Source: Mucilaginibacter kameinonensis (lineage in GTDB: Bacteria; Bacteroidota; Bacteroidia; Sphingobacteriales; Sphingobacteriaceae). Taken from it: 64,000 nucleotides of DNA. Position numbers and translations under genes: made by a program. The notes under the pieces were generated by a model. It did no database searches and was not told the origin of the DNA. It saw only the letters and a program-made list of their open reading frames with translations. Position 1 is the stretch's first letter. Each line of letters begins with the position of its first letter. The stretch is from assembly GCF_003675385.1 (NCBI RefSeq), contig NZ_RCWZ01000002.1:1364001-1428000 (forward strand), read 5' to 3'. Of this stretch, positions 26,834-36,364 are shown piece after piece.

Positions 26834-29800
26834 ATGGAAAAATCTTTAACCCGGATTTCAAGAAGATTAATCTCAGCAATTTTATTGCTGGTAACAACCC
26901 TGACGGCATTATTGCCCGTTCACGCCCTCGCCGAGCGTAGCGTGTCGCTGATGGATCAGCCGGTAACCGTAAAGTTTGCCGATGAAACCATGGATGCATC
27001 GCTCGAGAAACTCAAAAAAGCGGTAAATACCGTTGCATTTAACTACAAGATGGATGATGTGGCCGCGGTAAAAGTAAAGGCAAATTCATTTGTTAACAAG
27101 CCATTAAAAGATGTACTTAACGCATTAACTGCCAACACGCAATTGGAGTACCGCGAAAAGTACGGCACTATCATCATCTCGCATAAAAAGGTGGTGCGTG
27201 CGCCCGAAAAAATTACAGTAACCGGTTCAGTGACCGATAAGGATGGCCCGCTTGCCGGTGTAGCTGTACGCAGCAAAACTTCAACTGCAGCTACCTCAAC
27301 CGACGTTAATGGTAATTTTAAAATTATCGTTGAAAAAGGCGAAGTATTGGTATTCAGCTTTATCGGCTACAAAAGTCGCGAAGTAGTCGCCGGTCTGTCT
27401 CCGCTTAACATTACTTTGGATGCTGATGTTACCGGTCTTAACGCTGTAGTAGTAGTAGGTTACGGTACGCAGAAAAATACCGACGTAACCGGCTCTGTAG
27501 GTTCATTGAAAGTAACCAATGTTAAAGATCGTTCAGTAGGTTCGGTTACCGAAATGCTGCAGGGACAAATTGCTGGTGTTACAGTTTTGAACGAAGGTGG
27601 CGACCCAACTTCGGGCCCGAGTATCAGGTTACGTGGTCAAAGCTCTTTCAATAATGAAGGCCCGCTGATGGTTGTTGATGGTACTATTTACAATGGCGGC
27701 CCTATCGATCCATCGGATATTGAATCTATCGACGTGTTGAAAGATTCATATGCTGCCATCTACGGTGCTAAAGCTGCTGGTGGTGTAATTTTGATCACTA
27801 CTAAACGTGGTAAACAAGGTAAAACTAACCTTGACATTACTGCTAAAGGCGGCGTACAAAACGCTTTGAAAATATTACAGGCTTTAAATGCAGCTGATTA
27901 TGCAGATGCGATAAACACTGCTTATGATAATGCGGGCAAAACCCGTTTACCTGCATTTGATGGTACTGTAAACCCAGACTCTCGTGTAACACGCACCAAC
28001 TGGACAGACGCTTTGTTCAAGACAGGTTATATCCAGGATTATAACATGAACATCAGCGGCGGTACAGAAAAATCTAACTTTTATGTATCTGGCGGTTATC
28101 GTAAAAACGATGCTATCCTGTTAAATACCAACGCTATCCGTTATAACTTTCGCGTAAACTCTGATCACCAGATCAATAACTGGTTGAAGATTGGCGAGAG
28201 CATGTCATACTCTTACAACAATGGTCAGGGTGCTAACACAACCAGCGCCTATACCGGTGCAATCTTATCAGCTATATTCTATCCGCCAAATGCTTCTATC
28301 TACAATGCCGATGGTAGCTTTGGTGGTGTGCCTGCCCAGTACGCAGGTTCTTATGGCGACGTTATTAACCCGGTTGCCTATTTAAAACGCTTGGATAACA
28401 GCGATGCGGTAAACAGCTTCAATATCAATCCTTATGTTGAAATAAACCTGATCAAAGGTTTGAAATTTCGCTCGAACCTTGGCATAACCAAAAATCTGGA
28501 GACCATCAAAAACTTTAGCACAAGGGTTTTGGAGCCAGGCAAGAAATTCTTTGATAACTTCCTGTTCCAGGAGCAATATAATTCCCGCACTATCCTTGCC
28601 GAGCAAACTTTAAACTACGACAGGACTTTTGGTAACCATCACATAAGTGCTTTGACAGGTTATACCTACCAGAATGATACCCAGGAGTTTTTTAGCGTAA
28701 ATACTGATAATTACCTGAGCGAAGATCCTGCTTATCGTTACATCATCAACGGTAGCCTTAACCCAACAGGTGTTCCGTTGCAGGGTAATAAAAACGAATC
28801 TGCTTTGATCTCATACCTGGGTAGGATTGGTTACGATTACGCCGGTAAATACTTCATTAACGGTATCATCCGTCGTGATGCTACTTCATTATTGACAAGC
28901 AAAAACCGAACTGAGGTTTATCCGGGTGTATCTGCAGGCTGGTTAATCAGCAAGGAATCATTTTTTCCTACAGATGCATTGGTATCATTTGCTAAGTTAA
29001 GGGCAAGTTACGGTCAGTCTGGTAACCTTGCAGGTTTGCCAAGCTTCCCAACTTCGGTTTCTTTAACTAAAACTGCCGGTTATTTAGGTAGCCCGGCTGC
29101 CGCCATCACAGGTTCGGCTGTTGATGGTTTGGCTAACCTTGACCTTAAATGGGAAAAAGCAACTCAAACAGATATCGGTCTTGACTTAGGTTTGATGAAC
29201 GGTAAGATCAACGTTACTGCTGATGTGTTCCAGAAAAGAAATACCCGTTTCCTGTTCCAGCCGCCGGTTGCTGCGGTTTACGGTGTGTCAAACCCTCCGT
29301 TTGTTAACGGTGGTCAGATCACAAACAGGGGTATTGAGTTAGCGGTTAAATACCAGGGTGCTGTTGGCGAATTCCGCTATAACCTGGCAGCTAACGGATC
29401 ATATATCAAAAACAAAATTGATAACATACTTCCAGGTCAGCAAACTATCCTTTCTGGCCCAACAGTAAGGGATAACCTGGTGCCGGTTTGGTTGCAGCAA
29501 GGCTACTCATTGTATTCTTTCTTCGGTTTAAAAACAGCAGGCTTGTTTCAGTCGCAGGATGAGGTAAATAACTATAAAGATGCCTCAGGTAACCTGATCC
29601 AGCCAAACGCTAAAGCAGGCGATATCAAATTCCAGGACCTTAACCACGATGGTAAAATTACCGAGGCTGATAAAACTTACCTGGGTACGCCATTTCCTAA
29701 ATTCAGCTACGGTTTTACCGCAAACTTTAGCTACGGTCCGTTTGATATGAGCGTGTTTTTACAAGGTATTGCAGGTAATAAGCTTTTCAACGCTGTTAAG

Positions 29801-30187
29801 TACACCGGGTTAAACGCATCTATCCAAAACTATAACCTGCTGGCCGATGCTAAAAACGCATGGAGCCCAACTCATACCAATACCAATATCCCACGCTTAT
29901 CTGCAAGTGATGCAAATGGCAACTTTGGTAACGTGTCTGATTTTTATGTTGAGAATGGCTCATACATGCGCATCAAAAACGTAACCCTCGGTTATACACT
30001 GCCAAAAGCGCTAATGACTAAAATTGGCGTACGTAGTGCCCGCGTTTTTGCCAACGCGCAAAACCTGGCCACATTTACTAAATACACAGGTCTTGACCCG
30101 GAAGTTGGTATCAATCAGAACGGCGTTGATTTAGGCTTGTATCCACAGGCAAGGATTATTTTAATAGGTGTTAACGTAGGCTTATAA
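26834..30187 (+). CDS. SusC-type TonB-dependent receptor with N-terminal STN domain
   Basis: 1117 residues. Signal peptide to about residue 33. The STN domain (residues ~45-115: VTVKFADETMDASLEKLKKAVN, NKPLKDVLNALTANTQLEYREK) contacts FecR. The carboxypeptidase-like domain (VTVTGSVTDKDGPLAGVAVRSK) follows, then plug motifs LNAVVVVGYGTQKNTDVTGSV, IRLRGQSSFNNEGPLMVVDG, DVLKDSYAAIYGAKAAGGVILITTKRGK and the barrel. It is the sensor-transporter of the sigma/FecR system directly upstream. The SusD partner follows 33 bases on. The enzyme encoded next suggests a phosphorylated or phosphodiester ligand (inference). Confidence 0.95.
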   Translation: MEKSLTRISRRLISAILLLVTTLTALLPVHALAERSVSLMDQPVTVKFADETMDASLEKLKKAVNTVAFNYKMDDVAAVKVKANSFVNKPLKDVLNALTANTQLEYREKYGTIIISHKKVVRAPEKITVTGSVTDKDGPLAGVAVRSKTSTAATSTDVNGNFKIIVEKGEVLVFSFIGYKSREVVAGLSPLNITLDADVTGLNAVVVVGYGTQKNTDVTGSVGSLKVTNVKDRSVGSVTEMLQGQIAGVTVLNEGGDPTSGPSIRLRGQSSFNNEGPLMVVDGTIYNGGPIDPSDIESIDVLKDSYAAIYGAKAAGGVILITTKRGKQGKTNLDITAKGGVQNALKILQALNAADYADAINTAYDNAGKTRLPAFDGTVNPDSRVTRTNWTDALFKTGYIQDYNMNISGGTEKSNFYVSGGYRKNDAILLNTNAIRYNFRVNSDHQINNWLKIGESMSYSYNNGQGANTTSAYTGAILSAIFYPPNASIYNADGSFGGVPAQYAGSYGDVINPVAYLKRLDNSDAVNSFNINPYVEINLIKGLKFRSNLGITKNLETIKNFSTRVLEPGKKFFDNFLFQEQYNSRTILAEQTLNYDRTFGNHHISALTGYTYQNDTQEFFSVNTDNYLSEDPAYRYIINGSLNPTGVPLQGNKNESALISYLGRIGYDYAGKYFINGIIRRDATSLLTSKNRTEVYPGVSAGWLISKESFFPTDALVSFAKLRASYGQSGNLAGLPSFPTSVSLTKTAGYLGSPAAAITGSAVDGLANLDLKWEKATQTDIGLDLGLMNGKINVTADVFQKRNTRFLFQPPVAAVYGVSNPPFVNGGQITNRGIELAVKYQGAVGEFRYNLAANGSYIKNKIDNILPGQQTILSGPTVRDNLVPVWLQQGYSLYSFFGLKTAGLFQSQDEVNNYKDASGNLIQPNAKAGDIKFQDLNHDGKITEADKTYLGTPFPKFSYGFTANFSYGPFDMSVFLQGIAGNKLFNAVKYTGLNASIQNYNLLADAKNAWSPTHTNTNIPRLSASDANGNFGNVSDFYVENGSYMRIKNVTLGYTLPKALMTKIGVRSARVFANAQNLATFTKYTGLDPEVGINQNGVDLGLYPQARIILIGVNVGL

Positions 30188-30220
30188 AAAATCAGGAACC
30201 ACAATTAAGAAGATACAGAG

Positions 30221-31735
30221 ATGAAATTCAAAAATATAATTAGCAAAGGCTTAATGGGTGTAATGGTTATTGCACTGGCCCAAAGCTGTAAAAAAGGCAC
30301 TTTAGATAATATTAAACCAACTGGTACGCCAACGAGTACTAACTTCTGGAAAACTGCTGCTGATGCCCAGGCGGCAGCCAATGGTTTATACGAAAAACAA
30401 AGTAACAGTGAAGACCTTTATGGTCGCGGTTTCTTTTGGTTTATTAATGCCAGCGATGATATGGTTGTAGGCCGTACATCTGCCGACAGGGAAAATATCA
30501 AAAACTTTATCTGTACAGGTAATGAAAGCAGTATCTACGCGCCATGGCAGCTACACTTTGTGGTGATGAAACGTGCCAATGACGTAATCAATAATGTGCC
30601 GAACATTAACATGGATGCAGCTACCAAAAACTTTATTTTGGGCCAGGCTTACTTTGTTCATGCGGTAATGCATCTTGAAATTGCGGATTTATATGGTTCG
30701 GGCAAGCAAGGGGCGCCTTTGCAAAACCGCACTAATGCTTTGGCTTTCCCAGCCCAGTTAGCTTCAGTAAAAGATAACTACGCTTATATCGAGGCCGATT
30801 TGAAAAAAGCAGCTTCTTTATTGCCTTATTTCGATAAATTGGGTACCGCCGATTACGGTCGCGCGCATAAAACTGCTGCCTATGCTTACCTGGCTAAAAC
30901 CTATCTGCATGCAAAAGATTATGCCAATGCTGAAAAATATGCGGATTCAGTTATCCTGAGTGGTAAACATGCACTGTTAAACAATTATGCCGATGTATTC
31001 AAGATTGCTAATAACTATAGCTCTGAGTATATCTGGTCGGTAGCAAGTAACCTGAATGGTCAAAGCATTTTGCCAGGGGCTATGTTGGAAAATAAAGGCT
31101 GGGGTTTATATAATGGCTTCGGTTATTACCAGCCAACAAAAGAATTGGTTGATGAGTTTGAGGCAGGTGATAAAAGGCTTCCGGCTACTATTCTGCAAAA
31201 AGGCGATAGCTTCCAGTATTTTGGTCAAACTTATACTTACCCAATCGGTGGTAAAAGCAACAGCTTAACCGGTTACCAGTTCAATAAATATATGGAACCG
31301 TTTAGCTATGCTGGTGGCATCCATGTAAGCCCTAACGGCGATGAGCCATCTACAGACTTAAACGTACCGTTGTTGCGTTATGCTGAGATCTTATTGATCA
31401 AAGCCGAAGCGCAGATTATGCAGGGTAAAAACGGCGATGCCGCCCTTAACCTTGTACGTGTGCGTGCCGGTTTAAAGCCAATTACCAATGCTACCATGGT
31501 TAACCTGAAACATGAGCGTCGTGTTGAATTGGCAGGTGAGTGGAGTGATCGTAATTTCGACCTGGTACGTTGGGGCGATGCGCAGGCAATTTACGCAAAA
31601 CCGTTACACGGTTCGGATGGCTCAGTTGTGTGGAAAGCTCGTAACTTTGATCCGGCAAGGGATAACGTTTGGCCAATTCCGCCAAAGGATATTCAGATAA
31701 GCCAGGGCCAGCTAAAACAGAATGCCGGCTGGTAA
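30221..31735 (+). CDS. SusD/RagB-type surface lipoprotein
   Basis: 504 residues. Lipobox in VIALAQSCKKGTLDN (Cys about residue 23). SusD-type motifs include FILGQAYFVHAVMHLEIADLYGSGKQGAPL near 145, RAHKTAAYAYLAKTYLHAKDYANAEKYADSVI near 215, and the C-terminal HERRVELAGEWSDRNFDLVRWGDA with WPIPPKDIQISQGQLKQNAGW. It forms the lid of the preceding SusC. A perfect 11-bp hairpin lies between it and the phosphatase gene. Confidence 0.94.
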   Translation: MKFKNIISKGLMGVMVIALAQSCKKGTLDNIKPTGTPTSTNFWKTAADAQAAANGLYEKQSNSEDLYGRGFFWFINASDDMVVGRTSADRENIKNFICTGNESSIYAPWQLHFVVMKRANDVINNVPNINMDAATKNFILGQAYFVHAVMHLEIADLYGSGKQGAPLQNRTNALAFPAQLASVKDNYAYIEADLKKAASLLPYFDKLGTADYGRAHKTAAYAYLAKTYLHAKDYANAEKYADSVILSGKHALLNNYADVFKIANNYSSEYIWSVASNLNGQSILPGAMLENKGWGLYNGFGYYQPTKELVDEFEAGDKRLPATILQKGDSFQYFGQTYTYPIGGKSNSLTGYQFNKYMEPFSYAGGIHVSPNGDEPSTDLNVPLLRYAEILLIKAEAQIMQGKNGDAALNLVRVRAGLKPITNATMVNLKHERRVELAGEWSDRNFDLVRWGDAQAIYAKPLHGSDGSVVWKARNFDPARDNVWPIPPKDIQISQGQLKQNAGW

Positions 31736-31753
31736 TTGACATATTGAAACTTA

Positions 31754-31778
31754 CAAAACCGGGCACTGCCCGGTTTTG
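31754..31778 (+). terminator. Intercistronic hairpin between susD and the phosphatase gene
   Basis: CAAAACCGGGC, ACT loop, GCCCGGTTTTG: a perfect 11-bp stem 19 bases after susD and 15 bases before the next ATG. The TTTT is in the arm, so it is likely a leaky terminator or an mRNA-stabilising 3' structure. Confidence 0.65.
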
Positions 31779-31793
31779 CTATATCTATACCCA

Positions 31794-33629
31794 ATGAAAA
31801 AAAGTACTACCCTAATTACGCTGGCGGCGCTGCTGGCAAATGCTGGCCTGACGGCCAACGCGCAGGTTAAAAACTACACCGTAGCCGACGCGCATTCCCA
31901 TAACGATTACAAAAACAACATCCCTTTTTATCGGGCCTATGAAAAAGGTTTCGGTTCTATCGAGGCCGACTGTTATGCAGTTAACGGGCAACTGATGGTG
32001 GCACACGATAAAAAAGAGATCGATGCCAAGCGGTCGTTAAAGATCTTGTACATCGACCCGTTGATTGAAAAGCTAAAACGAGATCAGCAACGCCATGTAA
32101 GGCTGCTTATTGAAATTAAGGAAGATCATAAAGCAGTATTGCCGCTGGTGATTAAAGAGTTAAAGCCGCTTGAGCAGTATTTTGATTATGAAGGTCACCC
32201 GGGCAGATTATCGATAGTTATGACAGGTGCGGTACCGCCTCCAGCTGAGATGACCAATTACCCGGCCTGGATCTCTTTTGATGTAGACCATATGAATGGC
32301 TTTACACCTGAACAGTGGAAAAAGATCGGGCTGGTAAGTTTTCCGTTTGGTAAATATATTCATTGGAATGGCAAAGGTGTATTAAATAACGAAGAGATTG
32401 CGAGGATAAAAGCCGGGATTGATAGCGTACATAACTCCGGTAAAAAGGTCCGTTTTTGGGAAACTCCGGATACCAAAAGCAGCTGGCTGGCCCTTATCCG
32501 TTTAGGCGTGGATGTAATTGGTACCGATAAAATAGAGGAGCTTGGTGATTTCCTGAACAAAAAGCCGACAAGTGAATACACAGCCCCACAAGCGTACACC
32601 ATTTATAAACCAACTTATAAATCGGACGGCGCGGTTAAAAAAGTAAAAAATATCATTTTGTGTATTGGCGATGGTATGGGTTTAGCACAGATTTATTCAA
32701 CCTATACGGCCAATCGTGGACAATTGAATATTTTTCAGATGCTGAATATCGGGTTTTCGGTAACTAATTCTGCCGATGCTTATATTACCGACTCTGCCGC
32801 CGGGGCAACTGCTTTCGCATCTGGTCAGAAAACTAACGATAGAGCCGTAGGTGTTGATCCGTCGGGGAAACCATTGAAATCATTGGCCGATTACAGCGCG
32901 GAAGCAGGTAAAAAGACTGCTGATATCGTAGCTTGCGAACTAACGGATGCGACTCCGGCAGCGTTCTATGCGCATGATTTGGAGCGGAGTCATTCTACAG
33001 CTATCGCTAATCAAATTACTTCATCGCCTATTGATATTTTCTTAGGCTCATCATATAAAGATTTTATCTGGCCGGTTAATGGTGAAAGTCCTGTTGATAA
33101 GATGAAGAAGAGGGGATATACGGTTATCCGTAACTTCAATGGATTTTTAAACAGTTCGGCCCCGAAAATTCTGGCATTGATGGATGATAGCGTAACCCGC
33201 CCAAAAATGGAGGGTAGAGGGAATTACCTTTCGCTGGCATTTAATAAAGTAACCCAAACATTTAAAAATGCTCCCAAAGGATTCTTTATGATGGTTGAAG
33301 GTTCACAGATTGACCATGGCGGTCATGCCAATAACCTGAAACAGGTGATCACCGAAAATGCGGACTTCGACCGCGTAGTTGGCGATGCCCTGAAATTTGC
33401 CGATGAAGACGGCGAAACCCTGGTAATTGTGACTGCCGATCATGAAACAGGCGGCTTAACCCTGCTTGACGGTAGTATCAATAACGGTTATGTATGGGGC
33501 GATTTCAGCACCAATGATCATACCGGCACCCCGGTTCCGGTATTTAGCTACGGCCCCCACTCACTTGATTTCAGGGGAGTTTACAGCAATACAGAGATCT
33601 TTAATAAGATTAAGGCTTTATTGCAATAG
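31794..33629 (+). CDS. Fusion: PI-PLC/GDPD-like domain + alkaline phosphatase
   Basis: I use ATG 31794 (611 residues), which puts the signal peptide (LITLAALLANAGLTANAQ) at the N-terminus; a start at 31776 would fall inside the hairpin. Residues ~20-260 are a GDPD/PI-PLC-like barrel: DAHSHNDYKNNIPFYRAYEKGFGSIEADCYAVNGQLMVAHD, LLIEIKED. Residues ~275-611 are an alkaline phosphatase with the set of PhoA-equivalent residues: CIGDGMG, the nucleophile serine in TDSAAGATAF, VEGSQIDHGGHANN, VTADHETGG and HTGTPVPVFSYGP. It should split a phosphodiester and then release phosphate, in the periplasm or on the surface. Confidence 0.9.
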   Translation: MKKSTTLITLAALLANAGLTANAQVKNYTVADAHSHNDYKNNIPFYRAYEKGFGSIEADCYAVNGQLMVAHDKKEIDAKRSLKILYIDPLIEKLKRDQQRHVRLLIEIKEDHKAVLPLVIKELKPLEQYFDYEGHPGRLSIVMTGAVPPPAEMTNYPAWISFDVDHMNGFTPEQWKKIGLVSFPFGKYIHWNGKGVLNNEEIARIKAGIDSVHNSGKKVRFWETPDTKSSWLALIRLGVDVIGTDKIEELGDFLNKKPTSEYTAPQAYTIYKPTYKSDGAVKKVKNIILCIGDGMGLAQIYSTYTANRGQLNIFQMLNIGFSVTNSADAYITDSAAGATAFASGQKTNDRAVGVDPSGKPLKSLADYSAEAGKKTADIVACELTDATPAAFYAHDLERSHSTAIANQITSSPIDIFLGSSYKDFIWPVNGESPVDKMKKRGYTVIRNFNGFLNSSAPKILALMDDSVTRPKMEGRGNYLSLAFNKVTQTFKNAPKGFFMMVEGSQIDHGGHANNLKQVITENADFDRVVGDALKFADEDGETLVIVTADHETGGLTLLDGSINNGYVWGDFSTNDHTGTPVPVFSYGPHSLDFRGVYSNTEIFNKIKALLQ

Positions 33630-33678
33630 TGACACCATATCGGAAGCTTTAAGTATTGAATGATAATTTGAAACTATT

Positions 33679-33784
33679 CTAAAACCATGTCATTGCGAGG
33701 AGGGACGACGAGGCAATCGCATGCTATACAGGGCGGTTATGCTTCCGTGCGATTGCTACGCTACGCTCAATGACATGGTTTTAG
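33679..33784. repeat. Long dispersed palindrome (REP/MITE-like), copy 2
   Basis: The outer arms begin CTAAAACCATGTCATTG and end in the exact complement; inner arms GCAATCGCA / TGCGATTGC also pair, with diverged bases between. Like copy 1 it sits between two convergent genes (33629 and 33805) and shares the GTCATTGCGAGG start and GCAATC module. Confidence 0.85.
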
Positions 33785-33804
33785 ATTTAACAGATAGGGA
33801 TTGA

Positions 33805-35700
33805 TCAGCCGATAATCTGCACCCATCCGGAGTAAACAGTGCCATTCTTCAGATCTATCTTGTAATAATAAGTCCCCGGAGGTAGCCTGTTCCCATTATA
33901 TGTTCCGTCCCAGGGTTTTGTATAGCCTTTGGCATTGTAAACAATTGTTCCATATCGGTTAAAAACCTGTGTAATGGCGTTATCGTAAGCGCCAAGGGCG
34001 TCTATTTGCCAGGTGTCGTTTATGCCATCGCCATTAGGCGTAAAAGTGTTGGGGATGGTGAATTTATCAATAACCTTTACCTCAACAGCCGCTTTAGACT
34101 CCAGGTTGCAGGATCCGGGTTGCAAAACATGCAAAATATAGGTGATGCTGCTGGTCGGAAATACAAAGGGTTCTAATGAGGTGGTATTGCTGATGTTTTC
34201 ATTAGGCGTCCAATAATAAGAAACATTCTCTCCGCTTACCTGGGCATGAAGCTGAATCCTGTCGCCTTTGATAACTTCACGTGTGGCGGTGGCAAAAGCT
34301 CCGGGCCCCTGGTTTACAGTTAAGGTTACGGCACTTTTGGCTTTGCAGTTATTATTGGTTACTTCAACCGTATAAGTAGTAGTTTCATCGGGCGAGGCCA
34401 GTGGATCGGCAATGTTTGGGTTTGACAGGCCGGTTGCGGGATACCATTTATAGGATGTTCCGCCGCTTGCATGAAGCTGGATCTTTTCGCCTTTACAAAT
34501 CGCCTTATTATCACCTGCGCTTGCAATTACAGGTGAGTTGATGTTTACCGTAACCGCGGGCGCAACGCTTGAGCACCCGTTTTTAAATACCGTAACATGG
34601 TATTGCCCGCTCATGGCTGCGGTTGCACCGTTGATCACTGGATTTTGTTGCACCGACGTAAAGCCGTTCGGCCCCGTCCAGCTATAACTATCACCCGTGG
34701 ATGCTGTAAGATAAATGTTTTCGCCAGGGCAAACCGGCGAGCTCGCAGTCGCAGTAACTGGTTCCGGATTGATAATAGTTAACGATATAGCCGAAGAAAT
34801 TAACCTGCATTGCGCCGAATTGATGTTGCCTTGCTGAGCAACCAATGCCCGGTACTGATAATTGCCGGTGGCAGTGGGTTGATGAAGCGTATAGGAGGCG
34901 GATAGGGCACCGGGAATATTTATCCATCCGTTTGGTGTACTTATTTGCCACTGATACACTGGATTGGTGTAAGGTAGGTCAGATGCAGCGCTAACGTTCA
35001 AAGTGTAAACCTTATCCGCGTCGGCGCATCCCTGTGCTGTTGTGGCTGTTTTATCGTTTCCGAAATAGGTAGCAAGTGCAGGGCCGTAGGGGCGTAGCGA
35101 AATATCATCCAGGGCCACATCATTGCCGTAGCCGCCGCTGGCGTTATTGGTCATTTTGATGGTTACATCGCCGCCGGTTGGTGGGGTATTAAAAGTAATG
35201 TTATATTCCAGCCAGCCTAAACCGTTATCTATTGGGCCGGTATGGTTGGTTTTTGTTTCGAGGGATGTAGTTACGGAAAAAGTAATATCCGGTTTGATAC
35301 CGCCGGTTTGCATCAGGTTAAGCACATAAACGCTGAACCTGTAAGTTGTACCGGGGCACAAAGTTTTAACAGTTCTTTTATAAAACTCGTCAATAGTATT
35401 GGTAGCATCAACTATCATCATGTAGCCATTGGGCTGACCCGGCGTATGATTGCCTGTTTGCAGCCACGATTCGGGGTACATGCCGGTAGTAGAGTTGGCA
35501 ATAGTATAACTGCCTTCACCCGGCTGTGATGGAATGTAGTTATAGGTAGTAGAAAAATTCCCGTCATTAATTTTCGGACCTATTTGAGCCGACCCGGCCC
35601 CAAAGTCCTCAATTAATACCGGTTCCCCCTCCTGCGCTTTAAGGCGCAGGGCGAACTGTGGCGATAGGCATACTATCGCCAATAAAGTGATAAATTTCAT
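33805..35700 (-). CDS. T9SS-exported Ig/PKD-repeat protein with CHU_C (type B) sorting domain
   Basis: 631 residues. Signal peptide to about residue 22. Residues ~30-205 look like a carbohydrate-binding/MAM-type jelly roll (WLQTGNHTPGQPNGYMMIVDATN, GYGNDVALDDISLRPYGP). Three Ig/PKD-like repeats follow, with paired cysteines (CPGENIYLTAS...YSWTGPNG; CKGEKIQLHASGGTSYKWYPATGL). The last ~85 residues are the gliding-motility C-terminal domain: FTIPNTFTPNGDGINDTW, VFNRYGTIVY, WDGTYNGNRLPPGTYYYKIDL. It should be sent outside by the type IX system. It is a single gene; ligand unknown. Confidence 0.9.
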   Translation of the reverse strand: MKFITLLAIVCLSPQFALRLKAQEGEPVLIEDFGAGSAQIGPKINDGNFSTTYNYIPSQPGEGSYTIANSTTGMYPESWLQTGNHTPGQPNGYMMIVDATNTIDEFYKRTVKTLCPGTTYRFSVYVLNLMQTGGIKPDITFSVTTSLETKTNHTGPIDNGLGWLEYNITFNTPPTGGDVTIKMTNNASGGYGNDVALDDISLRPYGPALATYFGNDKTATTAQGCADADKVYTLNVSAASDLPYTNPVYQWQISTPNGWINIPGALSASYTLHQPTATGNYQYRALVAQQGNINSAQCRLISSAISLTIINPEPVTATASSPVCPGENIYLTASTGDSYSWTGPNGFTSVQQNPVINGATAAMSGQYHVTVFKNGCSSVAPAVTVNINSPVIASAGDNKAICKGEKIQLHASGGTSYKWYPATGLSNPNIADPLASPDETTTYTVEVTNNNCKAKSAVTLTVNQGPGAFATATREVIKGDRIQLHAQVSGENVSYYWTPNENISNTTSLEPFVFPTSSITYILHVLQPGSCNLESKAAVEVKVIDKFTIPNTFTPNGDGINDTWQIDALGAYDNAITQVFNRYGTIVYNAKGYTKPWDGTYNGNRLPPGTYYYKIDLKNGTVYSGWVQIIG

Positions 35701-35755
35701 GTGTTTTTACGCATGTCAGCCAGACTCGCAACGTGCTCGCTTGTCTTGCTTAAAA

Positions 35756-35797
35756 GTTTAATCAATGCGGCCGGGGGACAGCCGGTATTGATTAAAC
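35756..35797. other. Stable inverted repeat 56 bp upstream of the T9SS gene
   Basis: Perfect 11-bp arms GTTTAATCAAT / ATTGATTAAAC around a GC-rich 20-base loop that can add GGC/GCC pairs. On the minus strand CTTTT follows, so it may be an attenuator in the leader of the T9SS gene or a regulator site. Confidence 0.45.
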
Positions 35798-36314
35798 CTT
35801 AGTTAATGTTGTGTTTTTTTGAAGTGTAGGTTGCAAAAGGAAAGCCATGCCACCAGGGATTTTCGCGGACCGGGCAAGGTTCAAAACGAGGGGGAGTAAA
35901 GTGTATAATTGAGGGGAAGGGAAACTTTACAAATGGTAAAAACGTAGGTTGTAAAATATACACTAAGTAGCTGTGCTATACTTTCTAAATGTACCCCCGC
36001 CGGAAAGCCGGGTTACAGGCTGTAAAATTCTGTTTACAAAAAATTAAAAATGTAATGGCTTGATTTTTGTAAACGAAATTGAGGTGGCGTTCGACGTAGT
36101 TGTTGCTTATTTTCTACTTAAAATCCCGGTTTGGGGATATAAATACACGGTAATTCTTGGTGCTTGTTAAAATGAACGCCATTCCTGTTAGCTCTTAGCT
36201 TAAGTATTAATTAAATGAATAATATGAACAGTAACGTTCATTACCCATTAAAATGGCTGAAATGAACAACGGTGATTTTGGAGGTTGAAGGAGCCTTGAA
36301 ATGGAGCGTCCTAA

Positions 36315-36345
36315 GACTTTCGAAGTTTTTAAAACTTCGAAAGTC
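36315..36345. repeat. Short dispersed palindrome, copy 1 (likely bidirectional terminator)
   Basis: GACTTTCGAAGTTTT and its exact complement, 15-bp arms around a single T. It lies 20 bases past the glpF stop. A sister copy at 59670-59700 differs by a compensated base pair. Confidence 0.8.
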
Positions 36346-36364
36346 TGAATAGGGAATATGATTA

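Larger units (their letters stand above)
35701..36364. other. 664-bp non-coding region between the T9SS gene and glpF
   Basis: No supported gene on either strand. It holds an 11-bp inverted repeat (35756-35797), a TTACAG-G-CTGTAA inverted repeat at 36013-36025 and the palindrome at 36315-36345. The T9SS gene promoter must lie at its left side; no clear -33/-7 pair was recognised. Confidence 0.6.

Noticed and set aside
34597..35529. Several 60-95 codon frames opposite the T9SS protein gene.
   Set aside because: Shadows of an intact 631-codon gene with clear domains.
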